Shown here: positions 25,913-34,907 of the stretch, piece after piece
Layout: every line of letters starts with the position of its first letter
Numbering within the stretch: position 1 is the stretch's first letter
Origin: DATAEE01 sp036257535
GTDB taxonomy: Bacteria > Acidobacteriota > Vicinamibacteria > Vicinamibacterales > 2-12-FULL-66-21
Assembly: GCA_036257535.1 (NCBI GenBank)
Contig: DATAFJ010000089.1
Coordinates: 24,551 to 88,550, forward strand
DNA: 64,000 nucleotides
Direction of reading: 5' to 3'
Program-made: the position numbers and the translations under genes
Notes under the pieces: generated by a model
Told to the model about the DNA's origin: nothing
Seen by the model: the letters and a program-made list of their open reading frames with translations, nothing else
Database searches by the model: none

Positions 25913-27844
25913 ATGCGGCGTGCCCTCGGGCCGCTTTTCGCGGTCGCGCTGTGCCTTCAGGAAAATGGCGCCGTCGAGCCGCCCTCGAGCGCGGTACTGG
26001 AATCAGTGCCGCCGATCTCGAGGACGATCGCCGACGGCATGAACCGCTTCGCCGATTACCGTACGGCGCACCTGGCGGCCTGGCATCCGAAGCGCCGCGA
26101 GATGCTCATCGCCACACGCTTCGCCAACACCTTCCAGTTTCACCGCGTGGCGACACCGGGCGGCGAGCGGACGCAGGTCACCTCCGACGAAGCCGGCGTG
26201 GCGCCGATCGGAACCGAGGCGCGCGCGTGGTTCGAGCCCGGCTCGGAACACATCATCTACCTGCGCGACACCGGCGGCAAGCTGGTTCACCAGTATTTCC
26301 ACTACGACCCCGAGACGAAAGAGACCGTCAGGCTGACGAGCGGTGCGGGCCGCGCTACACCAGGCATGTGGTCGCCGAAAGGCGATCGCTTCGCGTTTAC
26401 GTGGAACTCGCGCAGCCAGCCGGATTTCGATCTCTACGTGATGGCGCCGGAGGATCCGTCGAGCGTCCGGCTCGTCTCGGCGGTGAAAGGGTTCTGGCAG
26501 GTCCTGAGCTGGACACCGGACGGCGAATCGATCCTCGCGCGCGAGTTTCTCTCGGCGGCGCACAGCCGGTTGTGGATCGTCGACCCGGCGACCGCGAACA
26601 GGCGGCAGGTCTCTCCGGATGATCCGGAACAAGTCTCGTACACAGCGGCGGTCTTCGCTCGAGACGGGAAGTCCGTTTTCGTCGTCACGGATCGGAATTC
26701 CGAGTTCCTTCAACTCGCGCGGCTCGATCCCGCCGCGCGGACGGTCACGCCGATCGCGGCCGGCATTCGGGGGGACGTCGAGGAGCTCGCGCTTTCTCCG
26801 GACGGCAGGTGGATGGCCCTCACGGCAAATCAGGGCGTCCGGACGCTCCATGTACTCAACGCCGCGACGCGCAAGCCGCGGCCCGGCTTGAAAGTTCCGA
26901 AGGGGGACACGTCAGGGCTCCGATGGCACTCCTCCGGCGAGCTCGGTTTCCAGATCCAGTCGGCGCGTATTCCTTCAGATGTGTTCTCCTACCACCCGAC
27001 GAAAAACGCGGCGACGCGCTGGACTTCCAGTGAGACCGGCGCCGTCAAGCCCGAAGAAATGCGCGAGTTCGAGCTCGTGCGCTGGCCGAGTTTCGACGGC
27101 CGGCAGATCTCCGGCATCCTTCATCGCCCCGCCACACGCTTCACCGGCCGTCGGCCCGTCCTCGTCAACATTCACGGAGGTCCGGAAGAGCAGGCGCGGA
27201 CGCTGTTCTGGGGACGAAGCAACTACTTCCTGAACGAGGTCGGCGTCGCGATCATCCAGCCCAACGTACGCGGCTCCACCGGATTCGGCAAAACGTTTCA
27301 AAAGCTCGACGACGGACGGCTGCGCGGCGACGCGGTAAAGGACTTAGGGGCACTGCTCGACTGGATTAGCAAGCGTCCGGACCTCGATGCCAAACGCGTG
27401 TGGCTGATCGGCAATAGCTACGGCGGATACCTCGCGCTTGCGGCGGCGACGAAGTACGGCGATCGGATCCGCTGCGTGTTCGTCGGGCAGGGCATGTCGA
27501 ACATCGCGACGTGGCTCGAGAACCAGCCGGCGGACCGCGTCGACCTGCGCCGGCGCGAATACGGCGACGAGCGCGATCCGGAGATGCGGAAGTTTCTGAT
27601 CGACGTTTCGCCGCTCCCGCACGCGCAGGACATCAAGATGCCGCTGCTGGTCGTCCACGGCAAGAACGACGTGCAAGTACCGGTCGCCGAGAGCCGGCAG
27701 ATTGTCGAGGCGGTCCGCAAGAACGGCGTGCCGGTCTGGTATCTGGTGTTCGAAGACGAGGGACACGCGTTCACTCGGCGCACAAACGTCGACTTCGTGC
27801 TTTACACGTGGGTCGCGTTCGCGAAGGAATTCCTGCTGAACTGA
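25913..27844 (+). CDS. S9 family peptidase (DPP IV/acylaminoacyl peptidase type)
   Basis: A 643-residue serine peptidase, intact. The N-terminus may be a short signal peptide (MRRALGPLFAVALCL). A seven-bladed propeller (about 45-370; blade motifs WSPKGDRFAFTW, WTPDGESILARE, LSPDGRWMALTA) is followed by an alpha/beta hydrolase. Catalytic elements: nucleophile GNSYGGYLALAAA (Ser about residue 501), Asp in VVHGKNDVQVP (about 582-592), His in DEGHAFTRR (about 617). IHGGPEEQARTLFWG shapes the oxyanion side. The ATG has an AAAGAGG site upstream. Likely a periplasmic or cytosolic peptide scavenger. Confidence 0.93.
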   Translation: MRRALGPLFAVALCLQENGAVEPPSSAVLESVPPISRTIADGMNRFADYRTAHLAAWHPKRREMLIATRFANTFQFHRVATPGGERTQVTSDEAGVAPIGTEARAWFEPGSEHIIYLRDTGGKLVHQYFHYDPETKETVRLTSGAGRATPGMWSPKGDRFAFTWNSRSQPDFDLYVMAPEDPSSVRLVSAVKGFWQVLSWTPDGESILAREFLSAAHSRLWIVDPATANRRQVSPDDPEQVSYTAAVFARDGKSVFVVTDRNSEFLQLARLDPAARTVTPIAAGIRGDVEELALSPDGRWMALTANQGVRTLHVLNAATRKPRPGLKVPKGDTSGLRWHSSGELGFQIQSARIPSDVFSYHPTKNAATRWTSSETGAVKPEEMREFELVRWPSFDGRQISGILHRPATRFTGRRPVLVNIHGGPEEQARTLFWGRSNYFLNEVGVAIIQPNVRGSTGFGKTFQKLDDGRLRGDAVKDLGALLDWISKRPDLDAKRVWLIGNSYGGYLALAAATKYGDRIRCVFVGQGMSNIATWLENQPADRVDLRRREYGDERDPEMRKFLIDVSPLPHAQDIKMPLLVVHGKNDVQVPVAESRQIVEAVRKNGVPVWYLVFEDEGHAFTRRTNVDFVLYTWVAFAKEFLLN

Positions 27845-27883
27845 TGGCTACCGCAGCGCTTCGACAGATGTGCGGCGCGATTC

Positions 27884-27889
27884 TATAAT
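27884..27889 (+). promoter_or_regulatory. -10 box for leaderless TPR gene
   Basis: A consensus TATAAT ends 7 nt before ATG 27897, leaving no space for a ribosome site. The longer frame from 27870 would code through this promoter, which argues for the 27897 start and a leaderless mRNA. Confidence 0.7.
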
Positions 27890-27896
27890 TGCGCGT

Positions 27897-28814
27897 ATGG
27901 TGATGCTCGCGGTCTTCCTGTCGCTTCAGCTCTCAGCCGCACAAACGCCGTCGGAGACGCCGGCCCCTGCCGACGCGATCTCTCTCGTCAAGGAAGGGCA
28001 GAAAAAGCTCCAGGCGGGGGATGTCGAAGGTGCCGAAGTCCTCTTCCGCAAGGCGTTCGCCCTCAACCCGAGTCTTTACGACGTCAACTACGCGCTCGGG
28101 CGGCTGCTCGATCTGAACGGGCGCTACGTCGAAGCGCGCGAGCACCTCGATTACGCGCTCGCCTCCGCGGAAGAGGCGCAGAAGCCGCAGGTGTGGACGG
28201 CCATCGGCGTGTCGTGGGTGTTCGAAGGCAAACCGGAGCAGGCGGCCGTCTGGTTTCAGCGCACCTTCGACGCGCAGATGGCGGCCAAGTCGCTCGACGC
28301 GGCGGCGGGAACGGCTAACGCGCTGGCGCGTGTCTATCTCGAAGCGGGCGTTCTCGAGAAGGCGGAGCTGTGGTACCGCACCGGCTACGAAACCGCCAAA
28401 CAGATCGAAAAGCTGACGGCCGATCAGCGCGATCTATGGGACTTCCGGTGGTATCACGCACAGGCCCGGATCGCCGCGCGGCGCGGCCGGCACGACGAGG
28501 CGCGGTCGCACGCGGCGGCCGCCAGGATGGTCCTCGACAAGGGCACCAATCCCGATCAGGCGTCGCAGCTTCCGTATCTCGAGGGATATCTCAAGTTTCA
28601 CGCCGGGGACCATCGGGGAGCGATCGCCAATCTCGCGGGCGCGGATCAGCAGGATCCGTTCATCCTCGGGCTGATCGCTCAAGCGGAAGAGAAGCTCGGG
28701 AACGCGGCCAAGGCGCGCGAATACTACACGAAGGTCATGGCCTCCGGTGCGCACACGATCAACTCGGCCTACTCGCGCCCGCTCGCGCGGCAGTATCTGG
28801 CGGCCGGCCGCTGA
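27897..28814 (+). CDS. Secreted TPR-repeat protein
   Basis: A 305-residue protein with a signal peptide (MVMLAVFLSLQLSAAQ) and several tetratricopeptide repeats: AISLVKEGQKKLQAGDVEGA, LFRKAFALNPSLYDVNYALG, NGRYVEAREHLDYALAS, KPEQAAVWFQRTFDAQM and LGNAAKAREYYTKVM. TPR proteins act as protein-interaction scaffolds; no enzyme domain is visible. The start is set by the TATAAT box 7 nt upstream. Its last 56 bp overlap, tail to tail, the coding end of the acyltransferase on the other strand. Confidence 0.88.
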   Translation: MVMLAVFLSLQLSAAQTPSETPAPADAISLVKEGQKKLQAGDVEGAEVLFRKAFALNPSLYDVNYALGRLLDLNGRYVEAREHLDYALASAEEAQKPQVWTAIGVSWVFEGKPEQAAVWFQRTFDAQMAAKSLDAAAGTANALARVYLEAGVLEKAELWYRTGYETAKQIEKLTADQRDLWDFRWYHAQARIAARRGRHDEARSHAAAARMVLDKGTNPDQASQLPYLEGYLKFHAGDHRGAIANLAGADQQDPFILGLIAQAEEKLGNAAKAREYYTKVMASGAHTINSAYSRPLARQYLAAGR

Positions 28815-30102
28815 GTTCGCCCGAAACCCACCGCCCGACTTCGTCCAGCACGTCGACGATCTCGTTTCGCCGGCGTCCAAGCGCGGCCCGCGCACGTGCC
28901 GATGCCCGGCGCGCCGCCAGGTATCCGCGAACCGCTGCCAGAACGGCCGACTCCCGCTCGATCGCCGCCAGCGACGCGAACGCCACTACCGGCAGCAGCG
29001 CGACGGTCAGCAGCGCGCCCGCCGCACCGATCGCCCACCACGCCACCAGCGCGATCGCGGCAACCCAGAACAGGTAGACTGCGCCACCTGCGAAGACCTT
29101 GATGGTCGCAGCTTCGTCGAGGTACCGCGCGCGGCCGGCGATCCAATCGGTGACGTGGTACGGAATGAGGAACAGCGCGAAGCCGGCCAGCATCAGCGGG
29201 CTGAGCGCAATCGAAATCAGGCCTTCGCTCATCGCGAATCGCACGGCGGTCGACCGGCGAATCGATCCATCGAGGTCGCGATCGCGCAGGCCGAAGCGTG
29301 CGAGCCTGGCGTCGTAGGTTCGGACACGCTCGGCAATCTGCGAATACCAGCCTGGGTTATCCGCGCGCAGGCGGGTGAGTCCCGCGGCGATCAGCCGGCG
29401 CCGTTCGACACGATCCCGGTCGCGCGCCTCGGGCCTCGCGGACAGATACAGTCGCTCGATTCGGTCTACCAGGGCCGCATCCGCGACAGGGTCGACTTCG
29501 ACGAGCACCATCCGCATGGCATGCGCGATCTGCCCGGTCAGCGTCCGAACGTCGTCTCTGTCGCTCTTCGGCGGCATCGTACCGTCGTCGAGCGGTCGTC
29601 CGAACGCGACGGTCGCGCGCGATCGGAACGCCGACTTCCGGTCGAAGTTGAGGCCGACCGGCACGATCGCGAGGTCGATCCCCGCGTCGCGAGCCTCGAT
29701 GGCTATGCGCGCCGCGCCCGTCCGGATCGGCTCGAGCCGGCCGGTCGAGTGGCTGGTGCCCTCGGGGAACAGACAGACGGCATCCCCTGCGGCGAGTGCC
29801 GCACGGACGGCGGCGAACATGTCGGCGTTCTTCGACGTATCCGCGGCATCGATCGCGCGATACACCGGTATCGCGCCGGCGGCGCGCAGGATCGCGCCGA
29901 ACACCGGGACGTCGAAGAGCGGCGCTTTGGCGAGAAACCTTACGTCGCGTCCGGCCGTCGTCCAGATCACGGCTGGATCGAGCAGCGCGTTCGCGTGGTT
30001 GGCGACGAGCAGGACAGGACCTGAAGGGAGCGGCGGCCCTTGTCGTTCCACGCGGTAATAGGTCCAGGTCGCGGCGCCGGCGAGCCAGCGCGCCAGCCTC
30101 AT
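28759..30102 (-). CDS. 1-acyl-glycerol-3-phosphate acyltransferase-like membrane protein
   Basis: A 447-residue PlsC-family acyltransferase. Motif I is LLVANHANALLDPAVIW (NHxxxxD, about 33-49), motif III is CLFPEGTSHSTGRLEPIRTG, and AIPVYRAID is also conserved; acyl transfer in phospholipid synthesis is the family role. The C-terminal half is an extension with at least two membrane segments (ISIALSPLMLAGFALFLIPY and LFWVAAIALVAWWAIGAAGA), so it may be bound to the inner membrane. The ATG overlaps the stop of the MFS gene (ATGA). The end overlaps the TPR gene. Confidence 0.9.
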   Translation of the reverse strand: MRLARWLAGAATWTYYRVERQGPPLPSGPVLLVANHANALLDPAVIWTTAGRDVRFLAKAPLFDVPVFGAILRAAGAIPVYRAIDAADTSKNADMFAAVRAALAAGDAVCLFPEGTSHSTGRLEPIRTGAARIAIEARDAGIDLAIVPVGLNFDRKSAFRSRATVAFGRPLDDGTMPPKSDRDDVRTLTGQIAHAMRMVLVEVDPVADAALVDRIERLYLSARPEARDRDRVERRRLIAAGLTRLRADNPGWYSQIAERVRTYDARLARFGLRDRDLDGSIRRSTAVRFAMSEGLISIALSPLMLAGFALFLIPYHVTDWIAGRARYLDEAATIKVFAGGAVYLFWVAAIALVAWWAIGAAGALLTVALLPVVAFASLAAIERESAVLAAVRGYLAARRASARARAALGRRRNEIVDVLDEVGRWVSGELSGRPPDTAARAGASRPS

Positions 30103-31415
30103 CCCCTCGAGGCCTCGCGGCGCCCCTCGTCGACATCGACGCGAGCGAGGATCGCCGCGCCGATGATGAAGAAGCCGACGACCGACAGGATCGCGTTCCG
30201 GCTCGAGCCCGTCGCCGTGATCATGATGCCGAAAATGAGCGGGCCGAGCACGCCTGCGTAGCGTTCGAAGACCCCGAAGAACGCAAAGAACTCCGAGGAC
30301 CGCGAGCGCGGGATCATCGACGCGAAAAGGGATCGGCTGAGCGCCTGCGTACCGCCTTGAACGACGCCGACGAGAAGCGCAAGCGCGAAGAACTGCGCGG
30401 CCGTGCGCATGTAGTAGCCGAGCAGCGTGATGCCCACGTAGACGGCCAGGCCGATGAAGATCGCCCGCTTCGCGCTGATCCTCGCCGCGAGGCGGCCGAA
30501 GAGAAACGCGCATGGCACGCCGATGAACTGTGTGATGAGAAGCGCCGTGATCATCGCGCCGCTGTCGAGCCCAATCTCGGTCCCGTACGTCGTCGCCATG
30601 CGGATGATTGTCTGGATGCCGTCGTTGTAGACCAGGAAGGCGAGGAGCAGCAGAAACGCCTGGCGGTACCGCCGCAACTCGCGGAACGTCGTCCCGAGGC
30701 GGGCGAACGCGACGCGGAGCAGGTATGCGACGTCGAGTCGTCTCGTGGCCGCAGCTGGGCCGTCGCCGGGATCGACGCGCGGTTCCGGCACGCGCACGAA
30801 GATTGGGATTGAGAACAGGGCCCACCACACTGCAACGCTGACGAAAGACAGCCTGGTGGCGACCCCGGCATCGGGGAGACCGAAGAGTGCCGGCCGCTGG
30901 ATCATCAGCAGGTTGATGGCGAGCAGCAGTCCGCCTCCGAGATACCCGACGGCATAGCCGGCCGACGAAACGACGTCGAGTGCGTTGTCGTCGCCCTCAG
31001 GAACGAGATAGGGCAGGAGCGATTCGTAGAACACGATGCTTCCCGCCACGCCGACGTTGCCGGCGATGAACAGCCAGAGCGCCAGCGTCCAGTCGCCAGG
31101 GCCGATCCAGTACATCGCGGCCGTCGATACGATGCCTATGCCTGCGAAGCCCGCCAGCATCGGCTTCTTCAACGCCGCGAAGTCGGCTATGGCTCCGAGG
31201 ATCGGAGCCACGATCGCCACGATCAGAATGGCAACCGTCGTGGCCCACGAAAACCACTGAATCGCCTGCGACGCCGGGAGCCCTTCCGCGGCGACCTTCT
31301 GGTAGTAGATCGGGAAGACGGCGGCGACGATGGTCGTTTGAAAAGCGGAGTTGGCCCAGTCGTAAAGAGCCCAGGCTCGAAGGTCAGGACGATCAAGGCC
31401 GAGCCGCTCGAGCAT
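30099..31415 (-). CDS. MFS transporter, UMF1/Atg22 family
   Basis: A 438-residue transporter with about 12 membrane helices. The N-terminal AWALYDWANSAFQTTIVAA is diagnostic of the UMF1/Atg22-like branch. Other recognisable parts are GYLGGGLLLAINLLMIQRP, the central soluble loop RVPEPRVDPGDGPAA and GVVQGGTQALSRSLFASMIP. The ATG at 31415 overlaps the ATPase stop (TGATG), while the ATGA to the acyltransferase links all three. A lipid or amino acid substrate is possible; none can be assigned. Confidence 0.9.
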   Translation of the reverse strand: MLERLGLDRPDLRAWALYDWANSAFQTTIVAAVFPIYYQKVAAEGLPASQAIQWFSWATTVAILIVAIVAPILGAIADFAALKKPMLAGFAGIGIVSTAAMYWIGPGDWTLALWLFIAGNVGVAGSIVFYESLLPYLVPEGDDNALDVVSSAGYAVGYLGGGLLLAINLLMIQRPALFGLPDAGVATRLSFVSVAVWWALFSIPIFVRVPEPRVDPGDGPAAATRRLDVAYLLRVAFARLGTTFRELRRYRQAFLLLLAFLVYNDGIQTIIRMATTYGTEIGLDSGAMITALLITQFIGVPCAFLFGRLAARISAKRAIFIGLAVYVGITLLGYYMRTAAQFFALALLVGVVQGGTQALSRSLFASMIPRSRSSEFFAFFGVFERYAGVLGPLIFGIMITATGSSRNAILSVVGFFIIGAAILARVDVDEGRREASRG

Positions 31416-32605
31416 CAGAAAGTCCTGCGGGCGACCCACTCGCGGAAAAGCGAGTCGACGACCGCATAGCGGTCCGCCTTGCCCCTGCTCTCTGGATTGT
31501 CGAAGGTTCCACGCGTCAGCACGTCCTCGCGCGCGAGCGCCGCCAGCGCGGCCTGCACGGTGGAGGCGCCGCCCAGGCGATGGCGGCTCCGCACGTCGGC
31601 CGACAGCAGCTCCCGTCCATCCTCGACGACGGCGGCGCGCAGAACGGCGCGCTGGCCGAGCGTCAGCCGCTGCCAGATCGTTTCGAACATCGTGTCCTGT
31701 TCGCCGAGGAGGCGTCGGAGCGTCTCGTGCAGATCGTCGAGGCCGATGCGGCGGCGTCCCGCCGCGCGCGCATCGTCCCAGGCCTCGTGTGCCAGGCGCT
31801 GGACATCGTAGGGCAGGTTGCCGGCGAGCTCGACGACCGCCTGGCCGAGCCCCTCGTCCGGCTTGATTCCGGATCGCGAAAAGCGTGACTCGACGAAGGC
31901 TGCGAACCGATCGGCGGGGATCTTGCCGAGCCGCATCACCGGGCCCGCCTTATAGAACGGCCGGCTCCGCCCGAGCATGCGCTCCATGAGCGCCGGCTCC
32001 GAGCCGGCGAATACATATCCGACCTCGCGCTGGCCCTGAACGGCGGCGCGCAGCGCGTGCTCGACGCTGCCGCCGTTGAACGCCGAGATCGCCTGAAACT
32101 CGTCGAGCGCGACCGTCAACCGCCGCCTGCGCTCGCGCGCCACCCGCGCCGGCAGCTGGAACACTTCGGTGGCGAGGCGCGACACGTCGCGCGCCGTGCG
32201 CGCCTGCGGGAAGAGGATCTCGAGTGTGCCCGCGCGGACGCGGACGTCCGGCTTCACGGCACCGAGCAGATCGCGGACCCAGGCGCGGGCGCGATCGAGC
32301 CGCGTCTCGATCGACACGAGCGCCTTCGCGTATCCCTCGAGGAATGCGACGTAGGAGCTGTAGCTCGAGACGGTGACGTCAACGGCGAGCGCGCCGTGTC
32401 GCTCGCAGGCGCGGAGCGCGTGGCGGATGAGCGACGACTTCCCGTAGCGCCGCGGGGAGATCAGAAACACCTTCTGTCCGTCGAGCAGATCGCGGCCCAG
32501 GCGATCGAGCTCGGCCTCGCGGTCGACGAACGCGGCGATCGGCGTGATCTCGCCGTAGACGAAGGGGTTCCCGGTTGCTCTGCGGGTTACGTTGAAAGCC
32601 GTAAT
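31415..32605 (-). CDS. COG1672-type P-loop ATPase, start codon unclear
   Basis: A STAND/AAA-like ATPase of the type often annotated as archaeal-type ATPase. The expected N-terminus NPFVYGEITPIAAFVDREAE leads to the Walker A ISPRRYGKSSLIRHAL, Walker B RLTVALDEFQAISAF and a sensor-like VFAGSEPALMERML, then a C-terminal winged-helix (LTLGQRAVLRAAVV). The first ATG/GTG/TTG in frame is a GTG at 32470, just before Walker A, which would remove about 45 conserved-looking residues. No ordinary start exists back to the in-frame TGA at 32639-32641. I mark ATT 32605-32603 as a possible rare start. It may instead be a damaged gene. Confidence 0.7.
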   Translation of the reverse strand: MTAFNVTRRATGNPFVYGEITPIAAFVDREAELDRLGRDLLDGQKVFLISPRRYGKSSLIRHALRACERHGALAVDVTVSSYSSYVAFLEGYAKALVSIETRLDRARAWVRDLLGAVKPDVRVRAGTLEILFPQARTARDVSRLATEVFQLPARVARERRRRLTVALDEFQAISAFNGGSVEHALRAAVQGQREVGYVFAGSEPALMERMLGRSRPFYKAGPVMRLGKIPADRFAAFVESRFSRSGIKPDEGLGQAVVELAGNLPYDVQRLAHEAWDDARAAGRRRIGLDDLHETLRRLLGEQDTMFETIWQRLTLGQRAVLRAAVVEDGRELLSADVRSRHRLGGASTVQAALAALAREDVLTRGTFDNPESRGKADRYAVVDSLFREWVARRTF

Positions 32606-32626
32606 GGTTACGGAGTTTAACGTAAC
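32586..32626. repeat. Nested inverted repeat at ATPase 5' end
   Basis: On the minus strand, outer arms GTTACGTT (32626-32619) and AACGTAAC (32593-32586) enclose inner arms CCGTAA and TTACGG (32613-32608, 32604-32599), with symmetric 5-bp spacers and a 3-bp centre. It spans the stop codon of the M28 gene and the presumed start of the ATPase. It may be an operator, or a hairpin that hides the start. Confidence 0.75.
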
Positions 32627-34887
32627 AGCCCTGCGGGATCAACGATCCACACCGACCACGTCTTCCACACGCTCCGGTCCGACGTCAGCCACGCCGGGAC
32701 GGCGCCGCCCGCGGCGCCGGGGAGCCCGTGCCGGACGATCACCACCTTCAGCCCGCCGGCCCGCCGGCCGGCCGGCAGCGTCGCCGTCCACGCGATGCCC
32801 TCCGCCGGCAGGCCCGCCCACCGCGCCATCCAGCGGCCCCGCCGCACGAGGCCCGGCAGGTTCGAGGCGATCGGACGGACGCCGTCAGGCATGACGATGG
32901 TCACGTCGAGGGCCGGTTCGCTCGGTGTAATGCGGAGTGTCATCGTCATGGTCGCTTCGTCGAACGTCAGCGACGCGCTCGCCGGCGCCGGGTTCGGATC
33001 CGCGGGCCCGCGGTAGACGAACGGGAACGACAACGAAGGAAGGGGAAGGCTCGCCGGCGGCGGATCCGAGACCGCCGCCCAGCCCGACGGTGCTCCGGTT
33101 CCGATATCGAGTTCCGGCTCGAGGCTTGCGACTTCCAGGGATGCGCGGCCGCTTGCGGCGTCGTGGACGTAGCGTGCCTCGCGGCGAAGCGGCCGCTCCG
33201 CAGTGTACGCGGGCGCCATCCAGGCCCAGGCAAGCGTGCCCGCGCCGGCGGCCAGCGCCACGGCCGTCGCCCCCGCTGGCCGCAGCAGGCGACGGCGGCC
33301 GATGACGATGGCCACCATCGGCGGCCCGAGCATGACGCCGGCGAGCGTGAGAAGCGTTGGATAGATCCATGCCGGAGTGACGATCGGCAGTCGTCCGAAC
33401 ATCGGCACCGTGAACATGACGAGCGCGGCGAGATTGTCGAGCCAGAGCACGGCGACGATGGCCAGAACGACCGCTGACGCGGACCGGATCGCGGCCGTCG
33501 AGTGCGGGAGGAACATCAGGAGAACGCCAGCCGTTCCCAGCGGAATCGTCCACAGGTAGGCGGAAAGCGGCGCCGCCAGCGCCATGGCGGCCGCGAAGAG
33601 GATCCAGATCGGCAGCGCCACGGTCCAGACGAGCGCGGGGTGTCGCACACCGTGCCACTGCTGCGGCAGCAGTGCACCCGCCCGCGCGGCTCCCCACCCG
33701 ACGATCGCGCCTGCCGCCGCGAGGTAGAGCAGCAGCCGCTCGGGGTGCGCGTACCACGGATGGTACGTTTCGCGCGAGCCGCGCAGCGCGATGGCAGCGA
33801 GCGTCATCGCGGCGAAGACCGCGATGGAGCCGGCGTGTGTCCAGAGCGCGCTGAACGCAACGCGGCCCGCGCCGCCGATGCGCACGCTCGTGAGCGCGGC
33901 TCGATACCAACCCAGCAGACCAGCGCCGAGCGCGCTCAGCGTAATGATCGCCGACGTCAACGGTCCGAAGGCGGCCGCGGCGGTACGAACGATGTCGAAG
34001 TACACCGGTTGATCGATGTTTCGCGGCGCGAGGTCGCGATGGTCGAGCGCGCGTGCCGTGGCCACGACGTTCTCGCCGGTCTGACGAATCGTGTCGTCGC
34101 TCAGCCGCTCCGCCGTGTCTCGCGCCGTGTGATAGCTGTAGCTGTCGCCGATCGGCGCGAAGTTCAGGCCGGGCGCTCCGGTCCGCTTCAGGATCGAGAA
34201 ATCCGTGTCGTTGGGCAGACGCCGGTAGATGTCGGTGGCGAACGAGGCGCCGCGGGGCCGGGGCGCAGCGCGGGCCCAGACGCCTGTCAGCCACCCGTTG
34301 CCGGGCCCGGTTTCGAACAGCAGCGAGGGACCGCTCGAGCCGATCGAGTCGATGTTGATGTAGGTCGCGATCCGGTAGGCGATGTCGCGGTCGGCCGCGG
34401 CCGCGGCCGCTCCGAGAAGGCCGGATTCTTCGCCGTCGGTGACGAGGACCATCAGGCTGTACTGCGCCGCCGGCCTGGCTGCGAGCACTCGGCCCGCCTC
34501 GACGGCGACAGCCGTCCCGAACGCATCATCGGTGGCGCCCGGCGATTCGGGCACGGAATCGTAGTGCGCCACGAGTGCGATCGCTTCGGGGCGGCGGCCC
34601 GGTTTGATCGCGACGATGTTCGAGACACGTGCGGTGAGGCCGGCTTCCGGCCGTCGGGCGTCGCTCGTCCTGACGCGAACGTCGGGGAACCCCGCCTTCC
34701 GAAGCGCCTCGACGAGGTACGCGCGCGCACGGGCGTTGGCGGGTGATCCAAGCGGTCTCGGGCCGATGTCGCGCGCGAGCACGTCGACGTGGGCACGGGC
34801 GTTTGTCGTGGAGAAGTCGGAAGCGGGCCGCGGCGCGCACGCTGTGCAGGCCGCGGCCAGGACGATCGGGAGGGCTGCGCGCCGCAC
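32617..34887 (-). CDS. M28 family metallopeptidase with membrane domain, lipoprotein
   Basis: A 756-residue protein resembling ER metallopeptidase 1/Fxna. A lipoprotein-type signal (ALPIVLAAACTACAPR) is followed by an M28 zinc peptidase domain (about 30-290) with VAHYDSVPESPGATDDAFG, VLVTDGEESGLLGAAA, YINIDSIGSSG and SYSYHTARDTAERLS, giving the metal ligands. From about residue 310 there are many membrane segments (for example AIITLSALGAGLLGWY and VLAIVAVLWLDNLAALVMF) and a C-terminal beta-rich part. The GTG start is 7 nt after a TATAAA box (34900-34895), so it is probably leaderless. It precedes the ATPase by a palindrome. Confidence 0.9.
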   Translation of the reverse strand: MRRAALPIVLAAACTACAPRPASDFSTTNARAHVDVLARDIGPRPLGSPANARARAYLVEALRKAGFPDVRVRTSDARRPEAGLTARVSNIVAIKPGRRPEAIALVAHYDSVPESPGATDDAFGTAVAVEAGRVLAARPAAQYSLMVLVTDGEESGLLGAAAAAADRDIAYRIATYINIDSIGSSGPSLLFETGPGNGWLTGVWARAAPRPRGASFATDIYRRLPNDTDFSILKRTGAPGLNFAPIGDSYSYHTARDTAERLSDDTIRQTGENVVATARALDHRDLAPRNIDQPVYFDIVRTAAAAFGPLTSAIITLSALGAGLLGWYRAALTSVRIGGAGRVAFSALWTHAGSIAVFAAMTLAAIALRGSRETYHPWYAHPERLLLYLAAAGAIVGWGAARAGALLPQQWHGVRHPALVWTVALPIWILFAAAMALAAPLSAYLWTIPLGTAGVLLMFLPHSTAAIRSASAVVLAIVAVLWLDNLAALVMFTVPMFGRLPIVTPAWIYPTLLTLAGVMLGPPMVAIVIGRRRLLRPAGATAVALAAGAGTLAWAWMAPAYTAERPLRREARYVHDAASGRASLEVASLEPELDIGTGAPSGWAAVSDPPPASLPLPSLSFPFVYRGPADPNPAPASASLTFDEATMTMTLRITPSEPALDVTIVMPDGVRPIASNLPGLVRRGRWMARWAGLPAEGIAWTATLPAGRRAGGLKVVIVRHGLPGAAGGAVPAWLTSDRSVWKTWSVWIVDPAGLLR

Positions 34888-34894
34888 GCGCCGG

Positions 34895-34900
34895 TTTATA
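34895..34900 (-). promoter_or_regulatory. -10 box for leaderless M28 peptidase gene
   Basis: TATAAA on the minus strand ends 7 nt before GTG 34887. The 20-bp gap to the DUF4097 gene upstream has room for this box but no ribosome site, so the M28 gene may have its own leaderless promoter. Confidence 0.5.
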
Positions 34901-34907
34901 TCACGAG

